Below are positions 40,500 to 50,046 of a stretch of DNA of 64,000 nucleotides, piece after piece. Source of the stretch: Stutzerimonas stutzeri (GTDB lineage Bacteria; Pseudomonadota; Gammaproteobacteria; Pseudomonadales; Pseudomonadaceae); NCBI RefSeq assembly GCF_002890895.1, contig NZ_POUL01000006.1, positions 242,515-306,514 on the forward strand, in the 5' to 3' direction. The first letter of the stretch is position 1; each line of letters starts with the position of its first letter. The position numbers were made by a program, and so were the translations under genes. Below the pieces are notes generated by a model. That model had not been told where the DNA came from. It did not search any database and saw only the letters and a program-made list of their open reading frames with translations.

Positions 40500-40700
40500 A
40501 TCCGCCCAGGTGTGCGCGACCTCCAGGTCCGCATTAAACGGGAAGCCGGTGCGCTCGAAGAGCAAGGCCGGCGCTGCCCCCGCAACGGTAATCGACCGTG
40601 ATCAGAGGATCACCGCCCGCTCAACCGCCACTGTGCACGTCACGGGAAGGCGAGCAAGGTGCGTGTCGAAAGCCCGGAGACCGGCCTGACGGATTCGACT
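40500..40700 (+). ncRNA. Cobalamin (AdoCbl) riboswitch upstream of btuB
   Basis: The conserved blocks occur in order: AAACGGGAAGCCGGTG (40536), GCTGCCCCCGCAACGGTAA (40573), CGCCACTGTGC and CACGGGAAGGCG (40627-40652), and AGCCCGGAGACCGGCC (40671), the B12 box. In the family, adenosylcobalamin binding represses the gene downstream, usually by blocking translation. No T-run follows the later GGGCAGC/GCTGCCC stem (40712-40738), which favours translational over transcriptional control. Borders are approximate. Confidence 0.92.
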
Positions 40701-40798
40701 GGTGTTGCGGAGGGCAGCACCGTCAAGCGCGGCTGCCCGTCATTCCGCCCTTGTTCCTGCCCTTCTCAAAAGCGTTGAACTTTTGAGGATCGAACCTG

Positions 40799-42712
40799 AT
40801 GAAACTGTCTCCTATTGCCTTGGCCGTGGCGCTGCTGCCGAGCATTGCTGCCGCCCTGGAGCCTTACCAAGCTCCTCCAATGGTCATCACCCGAGCGACT
40901 GCCCTGGAAAAGCCTGCTCCGGCCAGCACTCGAGTGATCGACAGGAACGAAATCGAGCGGAGTGCAGCCAGTAGCCTGATAGAGGTGCTGAACGGGAAAG
41001 CTGGTATCCAGATCCGTGACACGCTCGGTGACGGCAACCATGCCTCCATCAGCCTGCGTGGTTTCGGGGACAACGCGGTGAACAACGTGCTGGTTCTGGT
41101 CGACGGCCGGAGGCTGAACAATCCAAGTCTCAGCGGCCCGGACCTGAATAGCGTACCGCTTGCAAACATCGAGCGGATCGAGATCTTGCGCGGCGCCGGA
41201 ACAGTCCTATACGGCGACCAGGCTGTCGGTGGGGTGGTCAACATCGTTACGCGACGCCCGTCCGGCAACGAAGCCTATATCGAAACCACCCAAGGCAGTC
41301 ATGATCTGGAGGCATACCGAGGCCATGTTTCTCAGTCATTCGGAGGTGGTATTTCGGCGTATATCAGCGGCGAGACCCGGAATACGGACAACTATCGCGA
41401 CCACAACGACGCCAGCTACCGCGACCTGTTCGGACGCCTCCGCTATGACCATGACAGCGGCTGGCTTCTGTACGAATACCAGAACATCGACGATGAGCTG
41501 CTCTACCCGCGCAGCCTCACCATCGCGCAACGCCGCGCCGACCGCAGAGCAAGCACCTCGAACGAATGGAACAACAGCAAGACGGACGTGCATCGCTTTG
41601 CGGGCGAACAGGCATTAGGTCGCCATTGGACCGCGAACCTGGACTACAGCATCAGAGACAGCGATGGGGCGGGCCTGATTTCAGGTAGTCCGTTCACAGA
41701 AGGGACCCGCGTCGAAACCATCAGCCCTCGCCTCACCGCCAATTGGGACAGTACGTCAGGCCGCGGCGAGTGGCTGTTGGGCTTCGATTACCTGAAGGCT
41801 GATTACCAGGCAGCGTATGCGTTCTACCCGACGCTAAGCAGCGACGCCGAGCAAACGCAGCGAGACTGGTACACGCAAGTCAACCAACCGCTAACTGATC
41901 GCCTGACTCTAAGCCTCGGCTATCGCATCAGTGAAGTGAATGACAGACACAACGGCCGTACGCGCAGCGACAGCGAAGACAGCTCGAGCGTAGCGCTGAG
42001 CTGGCAGGTGACTGACCAGACTCACGCATTCATTAAACGCGAGGAAGTTCTGCGCTGGGCCAACGTCAACGAAAACGCGCTCGTCGAGCCTGGCATCGAA
42101 TTTCTCAAACCACAGACGGGCGAGTCATGGGAAGCGGGAATCGCCTGGCAAGACGCCACCCAACTCTACCAGGCCAGCCTCTACCGGCTCGATCTCGACG
42201 ATGAGTTGCTCTACGCGCCTTATGCCTTTGGTGGCTGGGGCGCTAATGTAAACTTGGACCAGACTCGGCGCGAAGGCCTGCTGCTCGAGGCTGAGCGTAA
42301 ACTGACCGATCGACTTCGCGTCGGAGGCCAATACAGTTTTACCGATACGGAGCTGCGTGCTGGTGCCAACAAGGGCAATGAAATCCCCTGGGTATCACGC
42401 CACAGTGCCGCCATGCATCTGGACTACCAGATCATTGCTAATCTTCACGGATATCTTGAGGCCATCTATACAGGCCCGCGTTACTTAGCCAGCGATGATG
42501 GCCTGGCGCTACCAAAGGAGGGTGGTTATACGTTGTTCAATGCCGCTATCCGGTACGAATACCGAAACCTCAACGCCAAACTTCGCATCAATAACCTGAC
42601 TGGAAAGCGCTACGACAGCTACGCCGTTTACAACAGCTGGCAAGCAGGCAACAAGGCTTTGTACCCAGCGCCAGAAGAAGATATTCAGCTAAGTGTGGGC
42701 TATCGCTTTTGA
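40799..42712 (+). CDS. btuB: TonB-dependent outer-membrane receptor, probable cobalamin receptor
   Basis: The 637-residue protein has a signal peptide (to about residue 20), a TonB-box-like MVITRA (28-33), a plug domain (SLIEVLNGKAGIQIRD, RIEILRGAGTVLYGDQAVGGVVNIVTRR) and a beta-barrel ending in an aromatic residue (YRF), as porins do. The cobalamin riboswitch directly upstream and the btuF-like gene downstream make B12 uptake the likely role. BtuB-type corrinoid receptors are short, about 600-640 aa, as here. Confidence 0.9.
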   Translation: MKLSPIALAVALLPSIAAALEPYQAPPMVITRATALEKPAPASTRVIDRNEIERSAASSLIEVLNGKAGIQIRDTLGDGNHASISLRGFGDNAVNNVLVLVDGRRLNNPSLSGPDLNSVPLANIERIEILRGAGTVLYGDQAVGGVVNIVTRRPSGNEAYIETTQGSHDLEAYRGHVSQSFGGGISAYISGETRNTDNYRDHNDASYRDLFGRLRYDHDSGWLLYEYQNIDDELLYPRSLTIAQRRADRRASTSNEWNNSKTDVHRFAGEQALGRHWTANLDYSIRDSDGAGLISGSPFTEGTRVETISPRLTANWDSTSGRGEWLLGFDYLKADYQAAYAFYPTLSSDAEQTQRDWYTQVNQPLTDRLTLSLGYRISEVNDRHNGRTRSDSEDSSSVALSWQVTDQTHAFIKREEVLRWANVNENALVEPGIEFLKPQTGESWEAGIAWQDATQLYQASLYRLDLDDELLYAPYAFGGWGANVNLDQTRREGLLLEAERKLTDRLRVGGQYSFTDTELRAGANKGNEIPWVSRHSAAMHLDYQIIANLHGYLEAIYTGPRYLASDDGLALPKEGGYTLFNAAIRYEYRNLNAKLRINNLTGKRYDSYAVYNSWQAGNKALYPAPEEDIQLSVGYRF

Positions 42713-42772
42713 ACCCAGGGGGATAAGGCCGGCTGTCCAGTTCGCAGTGGAGTGCGAGCGTCTTGCGCCCGG

Positions 42773-43573
42773 TCAGTAAACCGCCTGCCCCATCACCTCG
42801 CAGAGCTTCTCGATCGCCCCAAGCATCTGGAAGCTCGGTCGTTCCAACCCCTTGTCGGGCACTTCCCAGAGTTGCCCTTTACGCACTGCTTTCAGCTGGG
42901 GCCAGGCGCTCCATTCGGACAGCTGAGCACCGCTGCCAGCCAGGATTACGTCAGGGTTACGGGACAGCACGGACTCCACGCTGACCTGCGGCGCGGGCAG
43001 TTGCAGATCGGCGAAGACGTTGCGACCACCGCAGATTTCGATGGCTTCACCAATGATCTGAGGACCGCCGAGCGTGTAAAGCGGACGATTCCAGATCTGG
43101 TAGAACACGTCCAGCGGGGGCTCACGGCGATAGCGCTGACGCAGCTGATCCAAACCCTGATTGAACTGGCGCTGGAGTGCTTGCCCCTGTTCGCTTCGCC
43201 CCACGCGTTGACCGATCACGGCAAACTGGTTGGCGAGTTGCGCTAGGGAGGTCGGCTGAGCGACAAGTACCGGAATGCCAAACTGAGTGAGCTGGTCGCG
43301 CTGCGCACGGCTGATACTGTCTGGCCAGAGCAGCACCAGGGTTGGCTGCAGCTCGAGCAGGCTCTCCATTTCGAGCTGTCCCACACGCCCGACCGGGGGC
43401 ACCCCCGCCAGCGCCACCGGCCGTTCGCCACCGTCGAGAACGCCGACCAGAAGATCGCTGGCGTCCAGCTCCAGCATGATCTCGCTGAGCGAGGGCGCCA
43501 GGCTGATTACGCGCTCGACGGCCGGCAATTGCGGCGACACCACCAGCGCAAGGCACAGCAGCAACGTACGCAT
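42773..43573 (-). CDS. btuF: BtuF-like periplasmic cobalamin-binding protein
   Basis: This is a class III substrate-binding protein for corrinoid import. From ATG 43573 ([15 protein letters not shown]) the protein is 266 aa, with a signal peptide and the family pattern ERVISLAPSLSEIMLELDA, VGRVGQLEMESLLELQPTLVL and QIWNRPLYTLGGPQIIGEAIEICGGRNVF. The frame extends 57 codons further up, inside the neighbouring gene, and is not used. BtuC and BtuD are not nearby. The gene converges with btuB. Confidence 0.9.
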   Translation of the reverse strand: MRTLLLCLALVVSPQLPAVERVISLAPSLSEIMLELDASDLLVGVLDGGERPVALAGVPPVGRVGQLEMESLLELQPTLVLLWPDSISRAQRDQLTQFGIPVLVAQPTSLAQLANQFAVIGQRVGRSEQGQALQRQFNQGLDQLRQRYRREPPLDVFYQIWNRPLYTLGGPQIIGEAIEICGGRNVFADLQLPAPQVSVESVLSRNPDVILAGSGAQLSEWSAWPQLKAVRKGQLWEVPDKGLERPSFQMLGAIEKLCEVMGQAVY

Positions 43574-43992
43574 CACTGGAGCTGACGTGGGACGCGATAG
43601 AGAACAAGCAGCATCAGGCTGCCGCACACCAGCAGCAGCTGTGCCACCGGCTCGACCCCGAGCGGTGCGCCAACCGCAGCGACCCAGGCCGGCAGCCCGG
43701 CAATCCGCAGTGCGCGTAGACGAACATTTCGCAACGCGGACCACGCTGAGGGCTCGGCATCGCTGTCGAACGCTCGCTCGGTTTTAATCAGGGCATGCTT
43801 GTACGCGGTGAAGCGCGGCAAGCTGAGAAACAACAGGCCCAGGCCGATAAAGAACAACGGGAACGCAAGGAAATCTTGGTGGCTACCAGTCAGCTCGGGA
43901 AGCTGGTTGGCAGCAAGCACCGGCACTACTACCAGCAGCAGTTGCAGCCAGCCGTCACGTGACAGCTGGCGACGGGCAGCAGCACGATTCAC
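43573..43992 (-). CDS. Small uncharacterised membrane protein
   Basis: The 139-residue protein has four hydrophobic stretches (about 16-28, 45-59, 96-110 and 115-132) and a basic N-terminus. I do not recognise a family. It starts at GTG overlapping the ribA stop (GTGA) and its own TGA overlaps the btuF ATG (TGATG), so it is coupled in the series ribA - this gene - btuF. That placement suggests membership in the same transcript, not a function. Confidence 0.75.
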   Translation of the reverse strand: MNRAAARRQLSRDGWLQLLLVVVPVLAANQLPELTGSHQDFLAFPLFFIGLGLLFLSLPRFTAYKHALIKTERAFDSDAEPSAWSALRNVRLRALRIAGLPAWVAAVGAPLGVEPVAQLLLVCGSLMLLVLYRVPRQLQ

Positions 43993-44606
43993 GACTGCTC
44001 GGCTTCGCCCTGATGGATTTCGCCGAGCATGTGACCGAGCTTGCCGGCCTTGGTAGCGAGGTACTTTTCGTTATGCGGGTTGTGTGCGATTTCCAGCGGC
44101 ATGCGCTGGGCTACACGAATGCCGAACCCTTGCAGCGCCTTTACCTTGCGTGGGTTGTTGGTCATCAGCTTGATTTCGGCGATACCCAGATGCTCGAGCA
44201 TTGGCAGGCAGATGGCGTAGTCACGCATGTCCGGGGCAAAGCCCAGGCGTTCGTTGGCCTCGACAGTATCGGCGCCGGCATCCTGCAGCTCGTAGGCGCG
44301 GATCTTGTTCAGCAAGCCGATGCCGCGGCCTTCCTGACGCAGATACAACAACGCCCCACGACCCTCGTCGGAGATCGCACGCAGCGCAGCTTCTAGTTGA
44401 AACCCGCAATCGCAACGCAGGCTGAACAGGGCATCACCGGTGAGGCACTCGGAATGCAGGCGACCCAAAACGGGCTTGCCGTCGGCCACATTGCCCAGGG
44501 TCAGTACGACATGTTCCTTGCCAGTGTCCTGATCGAGAAAACCATGCATGGTGAACACACCGAACGGCGTCGGCAGTTGGGAAGCGGCGACGAACACGAC
44601 TGACAC
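43989..44606 (-). CDS. ribA: RibA, GTP cyclohydrolase II
   Basis: RibA opens GTP to give the first riboflavin intermediate. The 205-residue protein has the zinc-binding set [21 protein letters not shown] with three cysteines, the catalytic RQEGRGIGL region and NNPRKV. The start is GTG at 44606 ([16 protein letters not shown]), set by the family N-terminus and a GGAG site; the open frame reaches 44714. It supplies the activity that the degenerate C-terminal half of RibBA cannot. Confidence 0.95.
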   Translation of the reverse strand: MSVVFVAASQLPTPFGVFTMHGFLDQDTGKEHVVLTLGNVADGKPVLGRLHSECLTGDALFSLRCDCGFQLEAALRAISDEGRGALLYLRQEGRGIGLLNKIRAYELQDAGADTVEANERLGFAPDMRDYAICLPMLEHLGIAEIKLMTNNPRKVKALQGFGIRVAQRMPLEIAHNPHNEKYLATKAGKLGHMLGEIHQGEAEQS

Positions 44607-44726
44607 CGGAGAAACTCCAGAAGGCGGAAAAGCGGATATTGTAACAGCAGTGCTGCGGCAAGCTGTATCGGAAGATACCGCAGACCTCGGTGGATATAGG
44701 CAAGGCTCTATCACGAGGGGCCTCGC

Positions 44727-45374
44727 CTATATCTTGGATTCGAGCTTCAGGACGCCTTGATCCTCGCGCCAGCTGACGCGACTGAGAAAGCTCATGCCAA
44801 GCAGGGCGTCGGTAGGTGAGCTGCCTTCCACCACCACGGCTTCGACCCCGAGCACGTCGATCGCCCCGACTTTCACGCTGTTGAGGTTGACCCGCCAGGC
44901 CTTCGCCGTGCCGCTTGCCGTGCCTACGACGATCTGCCGGCCGTCAACTCGATAGTCGATACCGAGGCGCCGCGCCTGGATTTCGTTGATCGCCACCGAG
45001 GTGGCGCCGGTATCGACGAGAAACTGCACGGGCTGTCCATTGACCGAACCGGCTATCCAGTAGTGACCGCCCTGCCCCTGAGCGATGCTCAGTTGGCGAC
45101 GATCAGGCTCGGCGAACCCGGAACTCAGCTCACGGGAAAGCCCGTAATTGCGCTCATTGCCATCTACCCGCAGAACGGCGCCTTTCGAATCTGCGCTGAC
45201 CACCTCTACACCGCCCGGCCCCACCTGGCCAACCCGTACGAGCTTGCGCTGGCCATCGACATTCAATACCGCAGCGCCAGGAAACAGGCCGACAACCTGC
45301 ACCCGGGGCGCGGCCGTGACAGCGAGCGAGACGAGCGAAAGGCCAACGGCGAACAGCAGGGCAACAGGGCGCAT
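44727..45374 (-). CDS. Exported retropepsin-like aspartic protease (clan AA, TIGR02281 type)
   Basis: The 215-residue protein has a cleavable signal peptide (to about AAP) and an N-terminal region of unknown role. A C-terminal retropepsin-like domain follows, with the active-site motif FLVDTGATSVAIN and the late LLGMSFL. Pseudomonads usually carry this gene near pgpA and ribA. It probably acts in the periplasm; its substrate is unknown. Confidence 0.85.
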   Translation of the reverse strand: MRPVALLFAVGLSLVSLAVTAAPRVQVVGLFPGAAVLNVDGQRKLVRVGQVGPGGVEVVSADSKGAVLRVDGNERNYGLSRELSSGFAEPDRRQLSIAQGQGGHYWIAGSVNGQPVQFLVDTGATSVAINEIQARRLGIDYRVDGRQIVVGTASGTAKAWRVNLNSVKVGAIDVLGVEAVVVEGSSPTDALLGMSFLSRVSWREDQGVLKLESKI

Positions 45375-45468
45375 CAGCGGCGGCTCCTAGAATCTGGGCA
45401 GGTCGCATTCTTTCATAGAGCATCCAGGCCTTACAGCGATCCGATGCACAGCCAGAGCCCAAGCCGGG

Positions 45469-45969
45469 TCAGGCCAGCAACCGCACTGCAATATGCATCA
45501 CACCGCAAGCGGCGAAGCCGGCGAGGATGTCGTCAAGCATGATGCCCAGCCCACCATGCACCTGACGATCCACCCAACTGATCGGCCAGGGCTTGAGGAT
45601 ATCCAGCAGGCGGAACACGACAAAACCGAGCAGCAGCCAGTACCAGCCCGCCGGCACTAGCCAGAAGGTAATCCAGATACCGGCAAACTCGTCCCAGACA
45701 ATGCCCTCGTGGTCATGCACGCCCAGATCCTGGGCGACCTTGCCACATAACCAGATGCCGAACAGCATGCTGGCGAGGATTAGCGCGCCGTAGCCCCACG
45801 CCGGCAGCATCTGCCACAGGGGCACGAACGCCAGCGCCACAAGGGATCCCCAGGTGCCGGGTGCCTTGGGCAGCGTGCCGGAGCCGAAACCAAAGGCCAG
45901 GTTATGCCACGGATTGCTCCACACCGAATGAGGGATTGGTTCGGCGACAGGCTGCAGGGAATCGGTCAA
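45469..45969 (-). CDS. pgpA: PgpA, phosphatidylglycerophosphatase A
   Basis: PgpA removes phosphate from phosphatidylglycerophosphate to give phosphatidylglycerol. The 166-residue protein has the family start FGFGSGTLPKAPGTWGSLVAL, the DHEGIVWDEFAGIWI motif with acidic metal ligands, and KPWPISWVDRQVHGGLGIMLDDILAG. It starts at TTG (45969) behind GAGG; no ATG fits. It is 36 bp downstream of thiL. Confidence 0.95.
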   Translation of the reverse strand: MTDSLQPVAEPIPHSVWSNPWHNLAFGFGSGTLPKAPGTWGSLVALAFVPLWQMLPAWGYGALILASMLFGIWLCGKVAQDLGVHDHEGIVWDEFAGIWITFWLVPAGWYWLLLGFVVFRLLDILKPWPISWVDRQVHGGLGIMLDDILAGFAACGVMHIAVRLLA

Positions 45970-46005
45970 ACGGTGGTCCTCTTGTTCTAATCGAGCAGCA
46001 ACGGC

Positions 46006-46965
46006 TCAGCTCGTGAAGTGGTTGTAGCCCTGATGGCTGACGTCCACGAAATGCCCTTCTGCATCGACCAACCGAACACCCTCACCTGCGGCCACGTGGC
46101 CGATCGCATGAATGGGCCAGCCTTCAGCCTGCATGATGGGAAACGCATCAGCTGGCAAGGTAAACGCAAGAACGTAGTCATCGCCTCCTGCCAAGCCGCA
46201 CTGCAGCGCCCGCTGGGCACCGGCAAAACGCAGCAGCGAATCCGACAGCGGCACCCTCGCTTGCTCGACGACCAGCGAAACAGAGGACGCGTTGGCAATA
46301 TGCGAGCAGTCGGCCAAGAGGCCATCGGATATGTCCAACGCCGCGGTTGCCTTGCCCCGCAGCGCCTGACCGAGCGCGAGCTGCGGTTGCGGCGACCAGT
46401 AGCGCCTTAGCAGCGCTGCAGCCTCGACTGAGCTCGCTTCTCGCTCGCCGAGCACCACCGGCAAAGCCCCGGCCGCATCGCCAAGCGCTCCACCAACACA
46501 CAGCAGATCGCCTGGTTGCGCGCCGCTGCGCAACAACGCCTGACCTACCGGTACGCGCCCAAAGACCGTCAGCGTCATGCTCAGCGGGCCGCGCGTAGTG
46601 TCGCCGCCGATCAGGCGCATGTCACAGCCAGCAGCCATGGTGTCGAGACCACGGGCGAACTCACTCAGCCAGTCGGGATCAACGGAAGGAATCGTCAGCG
46701 CCAGCGTGAAACCAATGGGCGTCGCGCCCATCCCGGCGAGATCGCTGGTCGATACAGCCAACGCACGCTGACCAAGCAGATAGGGATCGCACGGATCGGA
46801 GAAATGCACGCCAGCGACCAGCGTGTCTGTGGAAACTGTCAGCTGCTCGCCGACCGGGACCGTCAGCAACGCGCAGTCATCGCCGATGCCCAACGCGACA
46901 TCGCCGCCAGCCCTGGCACAAGCGGCGGCGGCGAAGTAGTGGCGGATCAGCTCGAACTCACCCAT
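46006..46965 (-). CDS. thiL: ThiL, thiamine-monophosphate kinase
   Basis: ThiL phosphorylates thiamine monophosphate to the active cofactor ThDP. The 319-residue protein has the PurM-like fold with GIGDDCALL near residue 26, STDTLVAGVHF, RALAVSTSDLAGMGATP, and ALDISDGLLADCSHIA. Length is normal. It lies 12 bp after nusB in the usual ribH-nusB-thiL-pgpA order. Confidence 0.96.
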   Translation of the reverse strand: MGEFELIRHYFAAAACARAGGDVALGIGDDCALLTVPVGEQLTVSTDTLVAGVHFSDPCDPYLLGQRALAVSTSDLAGMGATPIGFTLALTIPSVDPDWLSEFARGLDTMAAGCDMRLIGGDTTRGPLSMTLTVFGRVPVGQALLRSGAQPGDLLCVGGALGDAAGALPVVLGEREASSVEAAALLRRYWSPQPQLALGQALRGKATAALDISDGLLADCSHIANASSVSLVVEQARVPLSDSLLRFAGAQRALQCGLAGGDDYVLAFTLPADAFPIMQAEGWPIHAIGHVAAGEGVRLVDAEGHFVDVSHQGYNHFTS

Positions 46966-46977
46966 CAGCCGGATGGC

Positions 46978-47463
46978 TCAGCGCTTGTGTGCGCTGACCT
47001 CGGCACTGCGCAGGCTGGGCGCCAGCTTGTCCAGCACACCATTGACGAACTTGTGCCCGTCAGTGGCGCCGAACACCTTGGCAAGCTCGATGCCCTCGTT
47101 GATCACCACGCGGTACGGGACGTCGACGCGATGCATCAGCTCAAAGGTGGACAGGCGCAGAACGGCCAGTTCTACCGGATCGAGCTCTTCGAGCGGACGA
47201 TCGAGATGCGGCACGATGGCGCCGTCGACTTCAGTCTTCGCGCGCGCAACGCCAGTCAGCAGCTCATGGAAGTAGTTGCCATCGACGCCGGAGAAATCGT
47301 TGTCGACGCGAAACTGCGCCTCGATTTCGTTGAGACTTTGGCCTGCCATGTGCCACTGGTACAGCGCCTGCATTGCCAGGCTACGCGCGACGCGGCGCGT
47401 CGCGATCTTGCCCTTGGCCTTTGGCTGCGGAGCATCCTGACTGTCGTCGTGATTAAGGCTCAC
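46978..47463 (-). CDS. nusB: NusB, transcription antitermination factor
   Basis: NusB binds boxA RNA with NusE and stops premature termination of rRNA transcripts. The 161-residue protein has a 26-residue basic leader, then [20 protein letters not shown] and the late [32 protein letters not shown] typical of the family. It begins at GTG overlapping the ribH stop (GTGA). Confidence 0.96.
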   Translation of the reverse strand: MSLNHDDSQDAPQPKAKGKIATRRVARSLAMQALYQWHMAGQSLNEIEAQFRVDNDFSGVDGNYFHELLTGVARAKTEVDGAIVPHLDRPLEELDPVELAVLRLSTFELMHRVDVPYRVVINEGIELAKVFGATDGHKFVNGVLDKLAPSLRSAEVSAHKR

Positions 47464-47936
47464 TTGGCCTCCAGCTGCGCCAGCAGACTCACCATTTCAA
47501 GCGCGGACAGGGCAGCTTCGGCGCCTTTGTTGCCAGCTTTGGTGCCGGAGCGCTCGATAGCCTGTTCGATGGAATCGACAGTCAACACGCCGAAGGCGAC
47601 CGGCACACCGAATTCCATGGAAACCTGCGACAGGCCCTTGGTGCATTCGCCAGCCACGTATTCGAAGTGCGGGGTGCCACCACGGATGACCGCGCCGAGG
47701 GCGATGATCGCGTCGTACTCGCCCTGCTGGGCAACTTTCTGTGCGACCAGCGGAATCTCGAAGGCACCCGGCGCGCGGATGATGGTGATGGCGTCTTCAG
47801 CGATGCCGTGGCGCACCAGCGCATCGACTGCGCCACTCACCAGGCTCTCGACAACGAAGCTGTTGAAGCGGCCGACGACCAGGGCGAACTTGCCCTGCGG
47901 GGCGATGAAGGTACCTTCGATGGTCTTCAGTGTCAT
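47460..47936 (-). CDS. ribH: RibH, 6,7-dimethyl-8-ribityllumazine synthase
   Basis: RibH condenses the ribitylaminouracil and dihydroxybutanone phosphate intermediates to make lumazine. The 158-residue protein has the FALVVGRFN start, [29 protein letters not shown] and [15 protein letters not shown], which cover the active site. It is a typical lumazine synthase. It lies 64 bp after ribBA and overlaps nusB. Confidence 0.97.
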   Translation of the reverse strand: MTLKTIEGTFIAPQGKFALVVGRFNSFVVESLVSGAVDALVRHGIAEDAITIIRAPGAFEIPLVAQKVAQQGEYDAIIALGAVIRGGTPHFEYVAGECTKGLSQVSMEFGVPVAFGVLTVDSIEQAIERSGTKAGNKGAEAALSALEMVSLLAQLEAK

Positions 47937-48000
47937 AGGTGGTTTCTCATCTCTTTAAAGAACGAAGGCGCCGCGTTGCATCGCGGCGCCCTGACATCGT

Positions 48001-49080
48001 TTATTCGGCGGGCAGGTATTCTACAACTTCCAGATCAAAGCCGGATATCGCATTGAACTTCATCGGCGAGCTCAGCAAGCGCATCTTTCGAACACCGAGG
48101 TCGCGGAGGATCTGAGATCCGGCACCCACGGTGCTGTAAGTTGCCGGGCTCGGAGATTGCTGACGGTTGAGCTGGGCCAACAAATGCGGTCCGGTCAGCG
48201 GATTGCCCAGCAGCAGCACCACGCCGCTGCCGGCTTTTGCCACTTCGCTCATCGCCGCGCGCAGACTCCAGCGCCCCGGCACGGTCACCAGCAACAGGTC
48301 GCGCAGGGGCTCCATGTTGTGCACGCGCACAAGGGTCGGCTCTTCCGGGGAAATCTCACCGCGCGTCAACGCCATGTGCACCGTGTCTTCCACGTCGTCG
48401 CGATAGGTGACCAGCGTGAACTGACCCAGCTCGGTTTCCAATGGCTGCTCGGAAACCCGCTCGACGGTGCGCTCGTGAATCATGCGGTAGTGGATCAGGT
48501 CGGCGATGGTGCCGATCTTCAGGCCGTGCTGCTCAGCGAAAAGCTCGAGCTCTGGGCGACGCGCCATGGTGCCGTCGTCATTCATGATTTCGCAGATCAC
48601 GCCAGACGCCTCGAAACCGGCCATGCGCGCGAGGTCACAGGCCGCTTCCGTATGCCCGGCACGCGCCAGGACGCCGCCCGGTTGCGCCATCAGGGGGAAG
48701 ATATGACCGGGGCTGACGATGTCTTCGGCCACGGCATTCCTTGCCACCGCGGCCTGCACGGTGCGTGCGCGGTCAGCGGCAGAGATACCGGTGGTGACAC
48801 CCTCAGCCGCCTCGATGGAGACGGTGAATTTGGTGCCAAACCCGGAGCCGTTGCGCGGCGCCATCAGCGGCAGCTGCAGGGTTTCGCAGCGCTCGCGGGT
48901 CATCGGCATGCAGATCAGGCCACGGGCGAAACGAGCCATGAAATTGATGTGCTCGGCAGTCACGCATTCGGAGGCGATGATGATGTCGCCCTCGTTTTCC
49001 CGGTCCTCGTCATCCATGAGGATGACCATCTTGCCGGCGCGAATATCTTCGATCAGTTCTTCAGCGGTGTTCAGAGCCAT
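48001..49080 (-). CDS. ribB: RibBA-type DHBP synthase with a degenerate GTP cyclohydrolase II domain
   Basis: The N-terminal half (about 1-200) is 3,4-dihydroxy-2-butanone-4-phosphate synthase, with ILMDDEDRENEGDII, RARTVQAAVA and HIFPL. The C-terminal half keeps a GTP cyclohydrolase II-like fold, but the zinc cysteines are gone: VRVHNMEPLRD stands where the catalytic form has HSECLTGD. It therefore probably gives only RibB activity, as is known for several pseudomonads, and a separate RibA exists. The start is the second ATG (MALNTAEEL), better spaced from AAGGA. Confidence 0.93.
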   Translation of the reverse strand: MALNTAEELIEDIRAGKMVILMDDEDRENEGDIIIASECVTAEHINFMARFARGLICMPMTRERCETLQLPLMAPRNGSGFGTKFTVSIEAAEGVTTGISAADRARTVQAAVARNAVAEDIVSPGHIFPLMAQPGGVLARAGHTEAACDLARMAGFEASGVICEIMNDDGTMARRPELELFAEQHGLKIGTIADLIHYRMIHERTVERVSEQPLETELGQFTLVTYRDDVEDTVHMALTRGEISPEEPTLVRVHNMEPLRDLLLVTVPGRWSLRAAMSEVAKAGSGVVLLLGNPLTGPHLLAQLNRQQSPSPATYSTVGAGSQILRDLGVRKMRLLSSPMKFNAISGFDLEVVEYLPAE

Positions 49081-49102
49081 GGTGGCCATTCCTTCTATTC
49101 GT

Positions 49103-49771
49103 TTACCGAGCCGGGTTCAGGTAGCCGTGTTCGGCGAGGAAGCTTTCGGTCAGGCCCGAGGCATTGGGTTCGGCGGCCTTGTCACCCATCAGCAGGCGCT
49201 CCAGGTAACGCGCCAGCAGATCCACTTCCAGATTCACTTTCCGCCCGGGGCGGTAGTCGACCATGATGGTTTCGGCCAGGGTGTGCGGAACAATGGTGAG
49301 TTCGAACTCCGCGCCATTGACCGAATTGACCGTCAGGCTGGTGCCATCGACGGTGATCGAGCCCTTGAGCGCAATGTACTTGGCCAATTCGCGTGGCGCG
49401 CGGATACGGAACTGCACGGCGCGGGCATTCTCTTCACGCGAAACCACCTCACCCACGCCATCGACGTGACCGCTGACCAGGTGCCCGCCGAGGCGACTGG
49501 TCGGCGTCAGGGCCTTCTCCAGATTCACCCGGCTACCGGTCTTGAGATCAACGAAGGCGGTGCGCGCGAGCGTCTCACGGCTGACATCGGCCCAGAAGCC
49601 GTTGCCCGGCAGCTCAACAGCGGTCAGACAGACGCCATTGACAGCAATACTGTCGCCGAGCTTGACGTCGCCCAGATCCAGTTTGCCGGTCTCGACCAGC
49701 ACGCGAACGTCGCCGCCCTTCGGCGTCATAGCACCAATGGTCCCGATGGATTCGATTATTCCTGTGAACAT
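49103..49771 (-). CDS. ribE: Riboflavin synthase alpha subunit
   Basis: This enzyme dismutates lumazine to riboflavin. From ATG 49771 (MFTGIIESIGTIG) the protein is 222 aa, with two internal lumazine-binding repeats: GDSIAVNGVCLTAVE and NPG-type GSRVNLEKALTPTSRLGGHLVSGHVDG in the first, GSITVDGTSLTVN in the second. The frame runs back into the FMN riboswitch and that part is not coding. The gene is the first behind the riboswitch. Some annotations name it ribC. Confidence 0.96.
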   Translation of the reverse strand: MFTGIIESIGTIGAMTPKGGDVRVLVETGKLDLGDVKLGDSIAVNGVCLTAVELPGNGFWADVSRETLARTAFVDLKTGSRVNLEKALTPTSRLGGHLVSGHVDGVGEVVSREENARAVQFRIRAPRELAKYIALKGSITVDGTSLTVNSVNGAEFELTIVPHTLAETIMVDYRPGRKVNLEVDLLARYLERLLMGDKAAEPNASGLTESFLAEHGYLNPAR

Positions 49772-49895
49772 GCGGCCTCCCGTGGAAGGCAGTTGAAACG
49801 ATGCATATGACGAACTCCTGTTTTGGATAAAACAGGGCGCTGCAGATCGATAGGGAGTGGACGCGCGCACGAAAGGCGCCCGTCGAGGCATCCCG

Positions 49896-50046
49896 CTCTC
49901 TCTCATCCGGACTATACCGTCGGCCCCGGAATCACACCGGGTCTGCTGACCTTGCCTGGGCAAGCGCTCGCGGGCTAGGCACTGAACTGTGCCATTACCG
50001 CCGGTGGGGAATCTCACCCCGCCCTGAGAACGTGGGCCCTTTCAGG
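49896..50046 (-). ncRNA. FMN riboswitch (RFN element) of the riboflavin operon
   Basis: Read on the minus strand, the conserved blocks are TCTCAGGGCGGGGTGAGATTC, CACCGGCGGTAATGGC, AGCCCGCGAGCG, then ACCCGGTGTGATTCCGGGG and GCCGACGGTATAGTCCGGATG, the last ending in GAGAGAG. These are the stems P2-P6 of the RFN element, and FMN binding represses the genes downstream. The 124-bp spacing to ribE allows an expression platform, which I did not resolve. Confidence 0.96.

Noticed and set aside
40712..40738. GGGCAGC/GCTGCCC hairpin after the cobalamin riboswitch as an intrinsic terminator
   Set aside because: No T-run follows, so transcription termination is not supported; it may still be part of the expression platform.
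46516..47958. 480-codon plus-strand frame across thiL, nusB and ribH
   Set aside because: It spans three well-supported minus-strand genes and has no domain pattern.
49772..50017. N-terminal extension of riboflavin synthase
   Set aside because: The extra codons overlap the FMN riboswitch, and the family starts at MFTGII.
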